Assembly: GCF_003314995.1 (NCBI RefSeq)
Contig: NZ_QNRH01000006.1
Location: 1 to 64,000 of the forward strand
Direction of reading: 5' to 3'
Length of the DNA: 64,000 nucleotides
Source of the DNA: Pseudochrobactrum asaccharolyticum
GTDB lineage: Bacteria; Pseudomonadota; Alphaproteobacteria; Rhizobiales; Rhizobiaceae
Part shown: positions 10,678 to 19,569 of the stretch, in pieces
Position numbering within the stretch: the stretch's first letter is position 1
How the letters are laid out: each line of letters opens with the position of its first letter
Notes under the pieces: model-generated
What the model was told of the DNA's origin: nothing
What the model saw: only the letters and a program-made list of their open reading frames with translations
Databases searched by the model: none
Position numbers and translations under genes: made by a program

Positions 10678-10703
10678 AACGCGGGGCAGTCCCCGCGTTT
10701 TTT
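10678..10703 (+). terminator. Rho-independent terminator after ctpA
   Basis: AACGCGGGG-CAGT-CCCCGCGTT stem-loop followed by a run of T. It closes the obgE-to-ctpA block 20 bases after the ctpA stop. Confidence 0.92.
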
Positions 10704-10739
10704 GTCTGTCGTTTTAATACATAAACTGAAGAGAACAGA

Positions 10740-11252
10740 ATGTCTGAAAAGCGTGATCCTGCATCGCTACCTTATCGTCCTTGCGTCGGTATTATGGTTT
10801 TGAACCGTGAAGGCAAAGTCTGGGCTGGCCGCCGTATCGTTGAGCCGAATGGCGAGATGGAAGGCGCAACACAACTCTGGCAAATGCCGCAGGGCGGTAT
10901 TGATAAAGGCGAGGATCCGGCAACGGCATCTTTGCGCGAGCTTTATGAAGAAACCGGTATGCGTACTGTCAGCCTGTTGGCTGAAGCACCGGACTGGATC
11001 AATTATGACCTGCCGGAGCATCTGATCGGAATTGCCCTGAAAGGCAAATATCGTGGCCAAACACAGCGCTGGTTTGCCTATCGCTTTGAAGGTGATGAAA
11101 GCGAGATCGCAATTAACCCGCCTCCGGGTGGCCATGATGCTGAATTTGATATGTGGGCATGGAAGCCGATGTTGGAACTGCCGGAACTGATCGTACCGTT
11201 CAAACGCACGGTCTATGATGAAGTCGTGAAGGCCTTTAAACATCTGGCCTGA
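10740..11252 (+). CDS. rppH: RNA pyrophosphohydrolase
   Basis: Nudix enzyme that removes pyrophosphate from 5'-triphosphate RNA and so starts RNA decay; older annotations call it dinucleoside polyphosphate hydrolase. The 170-residue product has a full Nudix box at residues 52-74 ([13 protein letters not shown] then RELYEETGM). The flanking [16 protein letters not shown] and [15 protein letters not shown] segments are typical of RppH. GAAGAGAACAGA precedes the ATG. It is convergent with the sensor kinase. Confidence 0.96.
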   Translation: MSEKRDPASLPYRPCVGIMVLNREGKVWAGRRIVEPNGEMEGATQLWQMPQGGIDKGEDPATASLRELYEETGMRTVSLLAEAPDWINYDLPEHLIGIALKGKYRGQTQRWFAYRFEGDESEIAINPPPGGHDAEFDMWAWKPMLELPELIVPFKRTVYDEVVKAFKHLA

Positions 11253-11270
11253 GCCGGATCCGAATTATTG

Positions 11271-11302
11271 AAAACGCCGCTTTATAAGCGGCGTTTTGTT
11301 TT
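11271..11302. terminator. bidirectional terminator between rppH and the sensor kinase
   Basis: AAAACGCCGC-TTTATAA-GCGGCGTTTTG hairpin with A-rich and T-rich flanks on the two sides. It can serve both convergent genes and touches the last base of the kinase stop codon. Confidence 0.88.
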
Positions 11303-13182
11303 TAAAGGTCGTGGCGCATATTGTTAGCTGGTGCGTTAAGCTGAAATTCCAGCCCTTGTGGCCGGTAATGCAGTTCCGCTGTGCCGCCCAGACTGGCCGC
11401 TAATGTGCGTTCAATCAGACGTGAACCAAATCCCCGTCTTTCGGGTTTAGTTACCACGGGGCCGTCTCTCTCTGCCCAGATAAACAGGAAGCGGTCATTT
11501 TCGAAATGCCAGCTGATTTCAATATAGCCGTCAGGCGTTGAAAGAGCACCATATTTGACGGCATTGGTGCCCAGTTCATGAAGTGCCATGACCATGGACA
11601 GCGATTGTCTGGAGCCCAGAATGGCAGATGTGCCGTGAATACGGATACGTTTTTCATCTGCACCGGCATGGACGGACAGGCTATTGGCAACAATCTCCGC
11701 CAGATCAGCACTGGAGGATTTTGTACCATGCGTCAGGACATCCTGCGCTTTGCTGAGTGCCATAATACGCGCTTCAAAAGCCGCTCTCGCACCTTCAGCG
11801 CTGGTTGTGTTGCGCAAGGTCTGATTGGCAATACCCTGAATAATTGCCAGAATGTTTTTACTGCGATGCACGAGCTCTGCTGTCAGCATTGCCTGCTGTT
11901 CTTCAGCCAGTTTGCGTGCGGTAATATCCTGCACAATACCGCGCATACGGATGGTTTTGCCTTCATCATCCGGAATCAGTTCAGTGGAGAGGGCAACCCA
12001 GCGCTCTTCCTGATTATCCAACCGCTGAATGCGATATTCGCTGTGCCCGGAACGGGGCAGGGCAAAAGATACTGAAGTGCCAGGCTGTTTGTTTTCTGCC
12101 GGAGACATCAGCTTTTCAAACAGTTCGATGGTAATCGTTCTGTCCGGTGCAATGCCAAAAATCTGCCGGATTTGATTGGTGACAGTGATCGCGCGATTGA
12201 CAAGATTGATATCAAACGCGCCGATGCCGCCTGCTTCCTGAGATTGGCGCAGCATTTCTTCCTGTTCGCGCAGACGCTCCTGCTGATCACGGACAATCGT
12301 GCGGTCGATCAGGATTTTCAGAAAACCCTGGATGTGCCCGTTCTGATCATAGAGCGGTAACAGCTGTCCGCTTGCCCAGAAGCGGCTGCCGTCTTTGCGT
12401 AAATGCCAGCGTTCAACGGCATCCTGCCGGTGGTGTAATGCAGTCACGCGCCGCATGTCAGGAATATTTTTTTCCCGTTCTTCCGGTGTGAACAGGATAT
12501 CAACTGAGGATTTGAGGATTTCCTCTTCAGTCCAGCCGAAGAGTTTTTGCGCACCGGCATTCCAGCTGGTGACTTGCCCGTTCAGTGCTGTGGTGATGAT
12601 GGCATAGTCCAGTGCGTTATCAATAATGAGCTGATTGAGTCGTTGTTTTTGCTGCTGCTGATAAAGCTGGCTTTGCATGTCGATATGGGCGCTGGCAAGC
12701 TTTGCCAGTCTGCGCAAATCTTTAAGCTGGGACGCCGTCAGGCTGCGCGGCTTCGTATCCAGTATCAGCAGTGTGCCGAAAATCGTATCGTCACGCCCTG
12801 TCAGCTTGATTCCGGCGTAAAAGCGATAGGATGTTGTGCCTTGCACAAAAGGCTCTGTGGCAAAGACCGGTGTCGTACTCGCATCACTGATGATGAAAAT
12901 GTCATCAGCCAATAAAGTCTGCCGGCAAAAACTGTGTCCGGCCGGTGGTGCACTAAGATCAAGCCCGTGAACTGCTTTAAAAATCTGCTGTTCCTGTGAA
13001 ATCAGATTGATCGCGGCAGCGGGGACATCAAAAATACCAGCTGCCAAAGCCACCAGATTATCGAGCACAGGATCATTCTCGCGGTTTATTGTGGTAAATC
13101 GCGGCAGCATTGCCTGAAATAAAGAAGAGCTTTCCGACAGTCCGTTTAAATTATCGGCTGAGGTATCCCATATGGTTTCCAC
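11302..13182 (-). CDS. HWE-family sensor histidine kinase (GAF-PAS-PAS)
   Basis: A 626-residue cytoplasmic sensor kinase with no membrane segment. Residues about 25-175 form a GAF domain (VPAAAINLISQEQQIFKAVHG). PAS domains follow at about 185-300 (NALDYAIITTALNGQVTSWN) and 315-425. The HWE kinase core has phospho-acceptor His439 (AELVHRSKNILAIIQ), the N-box helix HELGTNAVKYGAL and the W-A-E triad at 569-571. HWE kinases are abundant in Hyphomicrobiales and often feed the general stress response or light/redox signalling. No response regulator is adjacent, so the partner is unknown. Start: the first ATG of the frame. Confidence 0.93.
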   Translation of the reverse strand: METIWDTSADNLNGLSESSSLFQAMLPRFTTINRENDPVLDNLVALAAGIFDVPAAAINLISQEQQIFKAVHGLDLSAPPAGHSFCRQTLLADDIFIISDASTTPVFATEPFVQGTTSYRFYAGIKLTGRDDTIFGTLLILDTKPRSLTASQLKDLRRLAKLASAHIDMQSQLYQQQQKQRLNQLIIDNALDYAIITTALNGQVTSWNAGAQKLFGWTEEEILKSSVDILFTPEEREKNIPDMRRVTALHHRQDAVERWHLRKDGSRFWASGQLLPLYDQNGHIQGFLKILIDRTIVRDQQERLREQEEMLRQSQEAGGIGAFDINLVNRAITVTNQIRQIFGIAPDRTITIELFEKLMSPAENKQPGTSVSFALPRSGHSEYRIQRLDNQEERWVALSTELIPDDEGKTIRMRGIVQDITARKLAEEQQAMLTAELVHRSKNILAIIQGIANQTLRNTTSAEGARAAFEARIMALSKAQDVLTHGTKSSSADLAEIVANSLSVHAGADEKRIRIHGTSAILGSRQSLSMVMALHELGTNAVKYGALSTPDGYIEISWHFENDRFLFIWAERDGPVVTKPERRGFGSRLIERTLAASLGGTAELHYRPQGLEFQLNAPANNMRHDL

Positions 13183-13525
13183 CCGTTTATCCTATCAGAA
13201 CCGGCGCTCAATTAACTGATGAATGAGCCGCATTTCAGTAAGCATCACGCTCTGCTGATACTATTGCTGTTTTTAGAGAGGAAAATAAGGCTTTTGTTAA
13301 ATTATTATTAATTTGTGAAAGTAGTGCCGGTATTGCTGCATTCATATTTGGAGAGCAGGATCGGCAAAACCGGCATTTCTGTTTGAGGAAACTACACGGC
13401 AAGCCTGTCATATTTATTGATTTAATCATGCATCCATATAGCTTTTAATGCGTTATCCTGTTGGTGGCTCGTGGAAAATTGCACGATGCAATGAGGGCGG
13501 GCAGTAATTCATATCGGAGATCATA
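13183..13525. other. intergenic region without a recognised gene
   Basis: About 340 bases between the kinase start and the GlsB-like frame. It is AT-rich around 13270-13320. No coding frame, RNA or sigma-EcfG promoter could be supported; it should contain the kinase promoter on the minus strand. Confidence 0.5.
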
Positions 13526-13779
13526 ATGGGTGCAGAGAGTTTACTGGTTTTTCTGATCGTAGGTCTCGTTGCCGGCTGGCTTGCAGGGCAGGTTGTGCGC
13601 GGCGGCGGTTTCGGTATTCTTGGTAATATTGTTGTCGGTGTGATCGGTGCGTTTTGGCAGGGTGGTTATTGCCGCGTCTGGGATTTGCAATCGGGGGCGG
13701 CGTGATTGCCGCAATTGTGAACGCCTTTATCGGTGCGGTCATCCTGCTGGTCATTCTACGGCTTGTAAAACGAGCGTGA
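13526..13779 (+). pseudogene. GlsB/YeaQ/YmgE family small membrane protein, frameshifted
   Basis: The first 44 codons read MGAESLLVFLIVGLVAGWLAG... up to GNIVVGVIGAF, a classic GlsB/YeaQ transglycosylase-associated membrane protein. The frame then slips at a TTTT run (13652-13655). Adding one T restores LAGWLLPRLGFAIGGG and a C-terminal hydrophobic helix ending in RLVKRA and a TGA at 13777. The joined product would be about 85 residues with three hydrophobic segments. GGAGATCATA precedes the ATG and a terminator follows, so the locus is otherwise intact. Either a real one-base deletion or a homopolymer sequencing error explains it. Family members are often stress-induced. Confidence 0.85.
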
Positions 13780-13802
13780 TCTTTTAAAATCTGCCTATTG
13801 CG

Positions 13803-13831
13803 ACCTGCCGGAACAATCCGGCAGGTTTTTT
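13803..13831 (+). terminator. Rho-independent terminator after the GlsB-like gene
   Basis: Perfect 9-bp stem ACCTGCCGG / CCGGCAGGT with an AACAAT loop followed by TTTTTT. Confidence 0.92.
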
Positions 13832-13967
13832 ATAGAAAAATGCCTGCCAGAGCTGTGCACGTCCGGATTGGATGATAGTCTCGCTCTGGCTCTTTGTTTG
13901 GTTGCATTGTCACGGGCTATGTTCAGGTTGAACATGCTTGGCTGTGCAATGCTCTGAGTGAGTTGTG

Positions 13968-14639
13968 ATGACACCACCCGTCCGTTTGCTCTCCGGTTTG
14001 GTTCTGACTGCTATTGCCGGATTTATTGATGCGCTCGCCTTTATTGAACTGGGCGGGTATTTCGCTTCTTTTATGAGCGGGAACACAACACAATTGGGCC
14101 TGGCGATGAGCGGGCCTGACGGGCGAGCAACGCAATTGCTGGGCGGGCAAAATCTGCTGATGCCGCTGGTGCTGATCGGATTATTTTTCGGCGGTGCCTT
14201 TTTCGCCTCTTTTATCAGTGTACGCGAGACACGCTGGTATTCAGGGCGGGTGGTCGTTTTGATTATTGTGCTGCTGTTGAGCGCACTCTTCCTCAATCAG
14301 ATTCCGCAACTAACACCAATGCCGGTGGCATTGCTTGCTGCGGCAATGGGCGCGCAAAATGCCGTGTTCAAACCTTTTGGCGCTGCGCGTCTTGGCACAA
14401 CCTTTGTAACCGGTACAATTTATAACGCAGCAAATGATCTGGCGAAAGGACTGCGTGGTTATGCACCGCGCCGCCGCTGGTTACAGCATGTCTATGTCTG
14501 GCTCTCATTGGTTTTTGGTGCTGCCAGCGGTGCCATCCTCTATAACTTAATCGGTCTTTGGTCGTTGTTATTGCCGGTCAGTGTTCTGTTTGTGATTTTG
14601 TGTATTGTCCGCTTGAGAAAGCCGGAATTCATCAGCTGA
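13968..14639 (+). CDS. DUF1275 (YoaK-like) membrane protein
   Basis: A 223-residue integral membrane protein with about six hydrophobic segments. The DUF1275 signature is present in the first two: GFIDALAFIELGGYFASFMSGNTTQL. The NAVFKPFGAARLGTTFVTGT segment is also typical. The family function is unknown; some members are described as YoaK-like small-molecule transport or homeostasis proteins. The ATG is chosen over the GTG one codon upstream. Its end overlaps the convergent LysR gene by 8 bases. Confidence 0.88.
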   Translation: MTPPVRLLSGLVLTAIAGFIDALAFIELGGYFASFMSGNTTQLGLAMSGPDGRATQLLGGQNLLMPLVLIGLFFGGAFFASFISVRETRWYSGRVVVLIIVLLLSALFLNQIPQLTPMPVALLAAAMGAQNAVFKPFGAARLGTTFVTGTIYNAANDLAKGLRGYAPRRRWLQHVYVWLSLVFGAASGAILYNLIGLWSLLLPVSVLFVILCIVRLRKPEFIS

Positions 14640-15513
14640 ATAGGTGGCGTTCCTGCTCCACTAACCCCGAGACAAAGTCCGCAACAATATGAATACGCCG
14701 CAAAGTCCGCGCGCTCTCATGATAGGAGAGCCAGTAGGAGCGCTTGATGCGTTTATGCGGCAGAATCTCAATCAGCTCACTATGTTCACGGGCGATAAAG
14801 CCGTGCAGGATACCAATGCCAGCAGCGGCTTTAACCGCTTCAGTCTGCCCCAGAGCGCTGGAAACCTCAAAAGCCGGTTTCCAGTCACGACTGATTTCAC
14901 GGGCATAATCCAATGTCGGATTGGCGACCAGATCTTCCACATAGCCGATCAGCCGGTGTTGGTTTAGATCTTCGACATTTTGCGGAGTGCCATAGCGCTC
15001 CAGATAATCTTTATGCGCATATAGCCCGAGATTATAGCCGGTGAGTTTGCGAGCAATCAGCCTGCCGGTTTCTGGCCGCTCGACGCTGATGGCAATATCC
15101 ACCTCGCGTCTTGAGAGCGAGAAGGAGCGGGGAACCGGTACCAGCTGTATTGTCAGATCAGGATAAAGCGCGGAAAACCGTGCAAGTCTGGGGCTTAGAA
15201 AATTAACCCCGAAACCATCGGGCGCGCCGATACGGATTGTTCCTGCCAGTGCAATATCAGCACCGGCCAGATGGGCGTGGGCAGTGAGCATTTCCGCTTC
15301 CATGCGCTCTGCGGAATGCAAAAATTCCTCTCCGGCCTGCGTGAGTTCAGAACCATTGGTGCGGCGGTTCAGCAGGGTTGTATGCAGGCTGTCTTCCAGA
15401 GCTGTCAGTCTGCGCGATACTGTTGTGTGGTTGAGGCCGAGCTTTTTGGCAGCGCCGAGAATTTGTCCGGAGCGGGCTACAGCGAGAAATATGCGAATAT
15501 CATCCCAGTTCAT
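14632..15513 (-). CDS. LysR-type transcriptional regulator
   Basis: A 293-residue regulator with an N-terminal winged helix-turn-helix (residues 1-60, MNWDDIRIFLAVARSGQILGAAKKLGLNHTTVSRRL) and a C-terminal substrate-binding domain. The TTVSRR recognition helix resembles the VI-type LysR proteins that open with NWDDLRxFLAV. It is transcribed divergently from mmsA with 113 bases between start codons, the usual arrangement for a LysR protein and its target. Control of mmsA is therefore likely, but no clear T-N11-A box stands out. Confidence 0.9.
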   Translation of the reverse strand: MNWDDIRIFLAVARSGQILGAAKKLGLNHTTVSRRLTALEDSLHTTLLNRRTNGSELTQAGEEFLHSAERMEAEMLTAHAHLAGADIALAGTIRIGAPDGFGVNFLSPRLARFSALYPDLTIQLVPVPRSFSLSRREVDIAISVERPETGRLIARKLTGYNLGLYAHKDYLERYGTPQNVEDLNQHRLIGYVEDLVANPTLDYAREISRDWKPAFEVSSALGQTEAVKAAAGIGILHGFIAREHSELIEILPHKRIKRSYWLSYHESARTLRRIHIVADFVSGLVEQERHLFS

Positions 15514-15626
15514 GGTGGTAACTTATATATATTTTTGCACAACGGATACGCTTTTCATCGACTTGAAAACTATTTTTTGCAGGGCGATGATAGGCGATAG
15601 GTTAAAACTCTGGGAGAGCGGACAGG

Positions 15627-17123
15627 ATGAAACAGGTCGGGCATTTTATCGGCGGCAAACATGTCGCGGGAACAAGCGGTCGTCAGACAGAATTCTACCA
15701 GCCGATGGATGGTGCGGTACTGGGGCAGGTTGCTCTGGCGACCAAAGACGAAGTACGTGCAGCGGTCGAAAACGCCAAAGCAGCGCAACCGGCATGGGCG
15801 GCGACCAATCCGCAGCGTCGTGCACGTGTGTTGCGCAAATTTTTGGAGCTGGTTGAAGCTGAATATGACAGCCTTGCAGAATTGCTGGCGCGTGAACATG
15901 GCAAGACCATTCCGGACGCCAAAGGTGACATTCAGCGCGGTCTGGAAGTGATTGAATTCTGCCTTGGTGCGCCGCATCTGCTGAAAGGCGAGTTCACCGA
16001 TGCCGCCGGTACCGGCATTGATGTTTATTCCATGCGTCAGCCGCTCGGCGTTGTTGCCGGTATTACCCCGTTCAATTTTCCGGCGATGATCCCGCTTTGG
16101 AAGGCTGGTCCTGCGATTGCCGCAGGCAATGCCTTTATTCTCAAACCTTCCGAGCGCGATCCGGGTGTGCCGATGCGCTTTGCGGAACTGTTTATGGAAG
16201 CTGGTCTGCCTGCTGGTATTTTCAACGTGGTCAATGGCGATAAAGATGCGGTTGATGCGCTGCTCGATGATCCGGATGTGAAAGCAATCGGCTTTGTCGG
16301 CTCGACCCCGATTGCGCAATATATTTATGCGCGCGGTTGCGCCAATGGTAAGCGCGTTCAGTGCTTCGGCGGCGCCAAGAACCATATGATCATCATGCCG
16401 GATGCGGATATGGATCAGACTGTGGATGCGCTGATCGGTGCCGGTTACGGTTCTGCCGGTGAACGTTGCATGGCAATTTCTGTTGCCATTCCGGTTGGTC
16501 ATGACACTGCAGAACGTCTGATGGAAAAACTCATTCCGCGTGTCGAAGCGCTGAAAGTTGGCCCTTCAACCGATGGTTCCGCTGATTACGGCCCGCTGGT
16601 CACAAAGCAGGCACTGGAGCGCGTGCGCGGTTATGTTGATCTCGGTGTTGAAGAAGGCGCGAAGCTGGTTGTGGATGGCCGTAACTTCAAAATGCAGGGC
16701 TATGAAAATGGCTTCTATCTCGGCGGTTGTCTGTTCGATCATGTCACCCGCGATATGCGCATCTATAAAGAAGAAATCTTCGGCCCTGTACTGAGCGTTG
16801 TACGCGCCGCGAATTATGAAGAAGCTCTGTCGCTGCCAAATGATCATGAATATGGCAATGGTGTTGCGATCTTCACCCGTGACGGCGATGCGGCACGTGA
16901 CTTTGCATCGCGTGTTCAGGTTGGCATGGTTGGCGTGAATGTGCCAATCCCTGTTCCGATCGCCTATTACACATTCGGTGGCTGGAAAGGCTCCGGCTTC
17001 GGTGATCTCAATCAGCATGGTCCGGATGCATTCCGCTTCTACACCAAGACCAAGACAGTGACATCACGCTGGCCGTCAGGTGTGAAAGATGGCGCAGAGT
17101 TCGTCATTCCGACAATGAACTAA
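15627..17123 (+). CDS. mmsA: CoA-acylating methylmalonate-semialdehyde dehydrogenase
   Basis: Oxidises methylmalonate or malonate semialdehyde to propionyl-CoA or acetyl-CoA, in valine, thymine and inositol breakdown. The 498-residue product is an aldehyde dehydrogenase with the MmsA-specific GVVAGITPFNFPAMIPLW, catalytic Cys281 in GSAGERCMAIS and C-terminal FGGWKGSGFGDLNQHG. The second conserved glutamate region is replaced by CFGGAKNH, as expected for the CoA-dependent branch. It stands alone behind a divergent LysR gene; mmsB and valine genes are not adjacent. A diverged remnant of its own last 15 codons lies 58 bases downstream. Confidence 0.95.
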   Translation: MKQVGHFIGGKHVAGTSGRQTEFYQPMDGAVLGQVALATKDEVRAAVENAKAAQPAWAATNPQRRARVLRKFLELVEAEYDSLAELLAREHGKTIPDAKGDIQRGLEVIEFCLGAPHLLKGEFTDAAGTGIDVYSMRQPLGVVAGITPFNFPAMIPLWKAGPAIAAGNAFILKPSERDPGVPMRFAELFMEAGLPAGIFNVVNGDKDAVDALLDDPDVKAIGFVGSTPIAQYIYARGCANGKRVQCFGGAKNHMIIMPDADMDQTVDALIGAGYGSAGERCMAISVAIPVGHDTAERLMEKLIPRVEALKVGPSTDGSADYGPLVTKQALERVRGYVDLGVEEGAKLVVDGRNFKMQGYENGFYLGGCLFDHVTRDMRIYKEEIFGPVLSVVRAANYEEALSLPNDHEYGNGVAIFTRDGDAARDFASRVQVGMVGVNVPIPVPIAYYTFGGWKGSGFGDLNQHGPDAFRFYTKTKTVTSRWPSGVKDGAEFVIPTMN

Positions 17124-17180
17124 CGCCTGACTGTTCTTGTTTGCATGTCCTCACCACTGTGTGGTTGCGGGCATGCGGCA

Positions 17181-17225
17181 GGTGTTAAGGACGGTGCGGA
17201 GTTCGTTATCCCGATAATGAACTGA
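17181..17225 (+). pseudogene. remnant of a second mmsA 3' end
   Basis: Fifteen codons read GVKDGAEFVIPIMN-stop, matching the mmsA C-terminus GVKDGAEFVIPTMN-stop at 17079-17123. The two differ at 9 of 45 bases: seven silent codon changes, one Thr-to-Ile change and TAA versus TGA. Mostly silent divergence indicates that the remnant once belonged to a functional, diverged mmsA gene and is not a fresh tandem copy. The rest of that gene is absent. Confidence 0.75.
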
Positions 17226-17230
17226 TTATT

Positions 17231-17345
17231 TCAGCCCTGACGGGCTGTAAATGGCACTTTTCTGCGCTTCCGGTACTCACGTACTTTAGTACGCTCCGTT
17301 CCGGTTCTCGCAAAGCACCATTTTCGCCACGTCATAGCCGAAATA
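17231..17345. repeat. dispersed palindromic repeat, family B (copy 1)
   Basis: About 115 bases containing ATGGC, TTTTCTGCGC, CTCACGTACT...AGTACGCTCCG and CACCATTTTCG in order. The same order of blocks recurs at 47371-47471. The centre CGTACTTTAGTACG is an inverted repeat. No protein can be supported here. Confidence 0.78.
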
Positions 17346-17383
17346 AAGTCCCGCATTGTTCTGCGGACAGGGAAGTTGGTATA

Positions 17384-17410
17384 AACCCCGTCTTAAGGGC
17401 GGGGTTTTTC
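17384..17410 (+). terminator. Rho-independent terminator behind the mmsA remnant and repeat
   Basis: AAACCCCG / CGGGGTTT stem with a 9-base loop followed by a T run. It is probably the original mmsA terminator, now separated from the intact gene by the remnant and the repeat. Confidence 0.85.
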
Positions 17411-17538
17411 ATTGCTTCAAATAATGAGCGGAGCAAAAACTATTTCACTCTCTTCCCTAAAAACATAGCTCGTTGTGTTGCCGCGTAAAGTATGAGGTGT
17501 ATTGTCAGCGCACTTTCTTTTTCATCGGAGTGACTGAG

Positions 17539-18558
17539 ATGACTGAACTTTCAAATAAACGCATTGTTCTCGCTTCACGCCCGTCCGGTCGCCCGAGCGC
17601 GGAGAATTTCCGTCTGGAAACCGCGCCGGTTGCCGAACCTGCTGATGGTCAGGTGCTGTTGAAATTGCATTATCTCTCACTTGATCCCTATATGCGCGGA
17701 CGGATGAGCGATGCAAAATCCTATGCTGCACCAGTCGCCGTGGGTGATGTTATGGAAGGGGGCACAGTAGGTGAGGTGATCGCCAGCCGTCATAAAGATT
17801 TTGCTGTCGGGGATATGGTTCTGTCGCATTCCGGTTGGCAGACATATGCGGTGGCCGATGCCTCAGCTTTGCGCAAACTTGATCCGGATACAGCACCACT
17901 AACCACTGCTTTGGGTGTTCTGGGTATGCCCGGATTTACTGCTTATGCAGGGCTGCTAACGATCGGTCAGCCCAAAGCAGGAGAGACTGTAGTGGTTGCC
18001 GCTGCCAGCGGGCCTGTTGGTTCTGCCGTCGGGCAGATAGCAAAATTGCAGGGTGCGCGCACGGTGGGTATCGCTGGCGGTGTAGATAAATGCCGTGCTT
18101 TGATCGAAGAATTTGGCTTTGACATTGCGCTTGATCATTACCGTCCTGATTTCGCAGAAGCTCTCAAACAGGCTTGTCCGTCGGGCATTGATGTTTATTT
18201 CGAGAATGTCGGCGGCAAGGTGTTTGATGCGGTGTTTCCGTTGCTCAATCAATTTGCTCGTGTGCCGGTTTGTGGTCTTGTTGCGCAATATAACAGTAGC
18301 GGTGCCTTTGATGGACCGGATCGCCTGCCTATATTGATGCGCGATATTTTATCTAAAAGTCTGACTATTCGTGGGTTTATTCAGCGCGATTTCAGTGAGC
18401 AGCGCCCTGCGTTTTATCAGGCGATGGCGCAGTGGATTAAGGACGGGAAAGTCTGCTACCGTGAAGATATTGCTGACGGGCTGGAAAGCGCACCTGAAGC
18501 ATTCATCGGCATGCTGGAAGGTAAAAATTTTGGCAAACTGATTGTCAGATTAGGCTGA
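17539..18558 (+). CDS. NADP-dependent zinc-free MDR oxidoreductase (leukotriene B4 12-hydroxydehydrogenase / CurA type)
   Basis: A 339-residue medium-chain reductase of the double-bond reductase type, which reduces alpha,beta-unsaturated carbonyls. It shows the N-terminal LSLDPYMRGRMSD motif diagnostic of this branch, the Rossmann segment VVVAAASGPVGSAVGQIAKLQGARTVGIAGG (about residues 152-182) and C-terminal GKNFGKLIVRLG. Zinc ligands are absent, as expected. The ATG with GGAG 9 bases upstream is chosen; the frame extends 22 codons further without support. The physiological substrate is unknown. A short GGCTGAG/CTCAGCC hairpin overlaps the stop. Confidence 0.92.
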   Translation: MTELSNKRIVLASRPSGRPSAENFRLETAPVAEPADGQVLLKLHYLSLDPYMRGRMSDAKSYAAPVAVGDVMEGGTVGEVIASRHKDFAVGDMVLSHSGWQTYAVADASALRKLDPDTAPLTTALGVLGMPGFTAYAGLLTIGQPKAGETVVVAAASGPVGSAVGQIAKLQGARTVGIAGGVDKCRALIEEFGFDIALDHYRPDFAEALKQACPSGIDVYFENVGGKVFDAVFPLLNQFARVPVCGLVAQYNSSGAFDGPDRLPILMRDILSKSLTIRGFIQRDFSEQRPAFYQAMAQWIKDGKVCYREDIADGLESAPEAFIGMLEGKNFGKLIVRLG

Positions 18559-18684
18559 GTGCTCAGCCGAGGTATGAATTGGAATTTGTGGTGTTAGTAA
18601 AATTTATAGTAAAATTGACTTTACTAACGACAATGCCAGAGGTTCTATAAGGCCACATCTTATATTCATGCCGGATACATTGTT

Positions 18685-19569
18685 ATGACTGCTTTTGAGC
18701 CGACCAGCACCAGTGCCGTAATTGTCATTTCCAGCCATGTGGTGCGTGGCTCCATCGGTAATCGGGCAGCAGTTTTTGCACTGGAGCGGCTGGGGCATCC
18801 GGTATGGGCTGTGCCGACAGTGATCCTGCCGTGGCATCCGGGGCACGGACCAGCCGGACGGATTATCCCTGATGATGCACAATTTTCAACATTGATTGCC
18901 GATCTGGAGCGTGCGCCGTGGCTTGGGGAAGTCAGCGCAGTGCTGACCGGCTTTATGAGCAATGCCGCTCAGGTCAAAGCTGTGGCGCAACTGATCGCAA
19001 CCATGAAGGCCAGCAACCCGCAGCTGCAATATATCTGCGATCCGGTTATCGGTGATACAAAAGGTCTGTATGTGGCGGAAAGCACGGCAGTTGCCATTCG
19101 CGATCTGCTGTTGCCGCTGGCGGATATTGCAACGCCCAACCGGTACGAACTGGGCTGGCTGACGGGGACTGAACCAGCTGATAATCAGCAATTGATGGAA
19201 GCTGCATTGCGGGCAGGGCCCGATACAATGCTGGTGACCTCCGCTTTTGCGATGATGCGCGATAGTATCAGTAATGTGTTGGTGACGCGGACACAGGCAC
19301 TGATGGCGGAGCATCGCATCGTGCAGGGGCCTGGCAACGGAATGGGTGATCTGACATCCGCATTGTTTCTCGCCCGCAAGATGAGCGGCATGAATGACGA
19401 AAAAGCACTGCAAATGACCACGGCTGCGGTGTTTGAAATTCTCGCGCGTGCTGCCAAGCGTGGTGCCGATGAGCTGATGCTGGAGGCTGATGCGGCGAGT
19501 CTCGAGCGGCCGATGGCCATGGTGCAATTGCGCCGCCTTGCCCATCCTAATCACGGAATGAGCGCCTGA
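18685..19569 (+). CDS. pdxY: pyridoxal kinase
   Basis: Ribokinase-fold enzyme phosphorylating pyridoxal in the vitamin B6 salvage pathway. The 294-residue product has the N-terminal SSHVVRGSIGNRAAVFALERLG, the CDPVIGD segment, PNRYELGWLTG and the anion-hole region GPGNGMGDLTSALFLA near the catalytic aspartate. The length fits the PdxY group. The ATG at the frame start is used. Upstream lies an inverted repeat GTTAGTAAA / TTTACTAAC (18593-18628); downstream a GAGCGCC...GGCGCTC hairpin may end the transcript. Confidence 0.94.
   Translation: MTAFEPTSTSAVIVISSHVVRGSIGNRAAVFALERLGHPVWAVPTVILPWHPGHGPAGRIIPDDAQFSTLIADLERAPWLGEVSAVLTGFMSNAAQVKAVAQLIATMKASNPQLQYICDPVIGDTKGLYVAESTAVAIRDLLLPLADIATPNRYELGWLTGTEPADNQQLMEAALRAGPDTMLVTSAFAMMRDSISNVLVTRTQALMAEHRIVQGPGNGMGDLTSALFLARKMSGMNDEKALQMTTAAVFEILARAAKRGADELMLEADAASLERPMAMVQLRRLAHPNHGMSA

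Noticed and set aside
15627-17123. mmsA as the missing semialdehyde dehydrogenase of the hydroxyproline route
   Set aside because: Its motifs (CFGGAKNH, FGDLNQHG) are those of CoA-acylating MmsA, and it is 42 kb away with its own LysR regulator.
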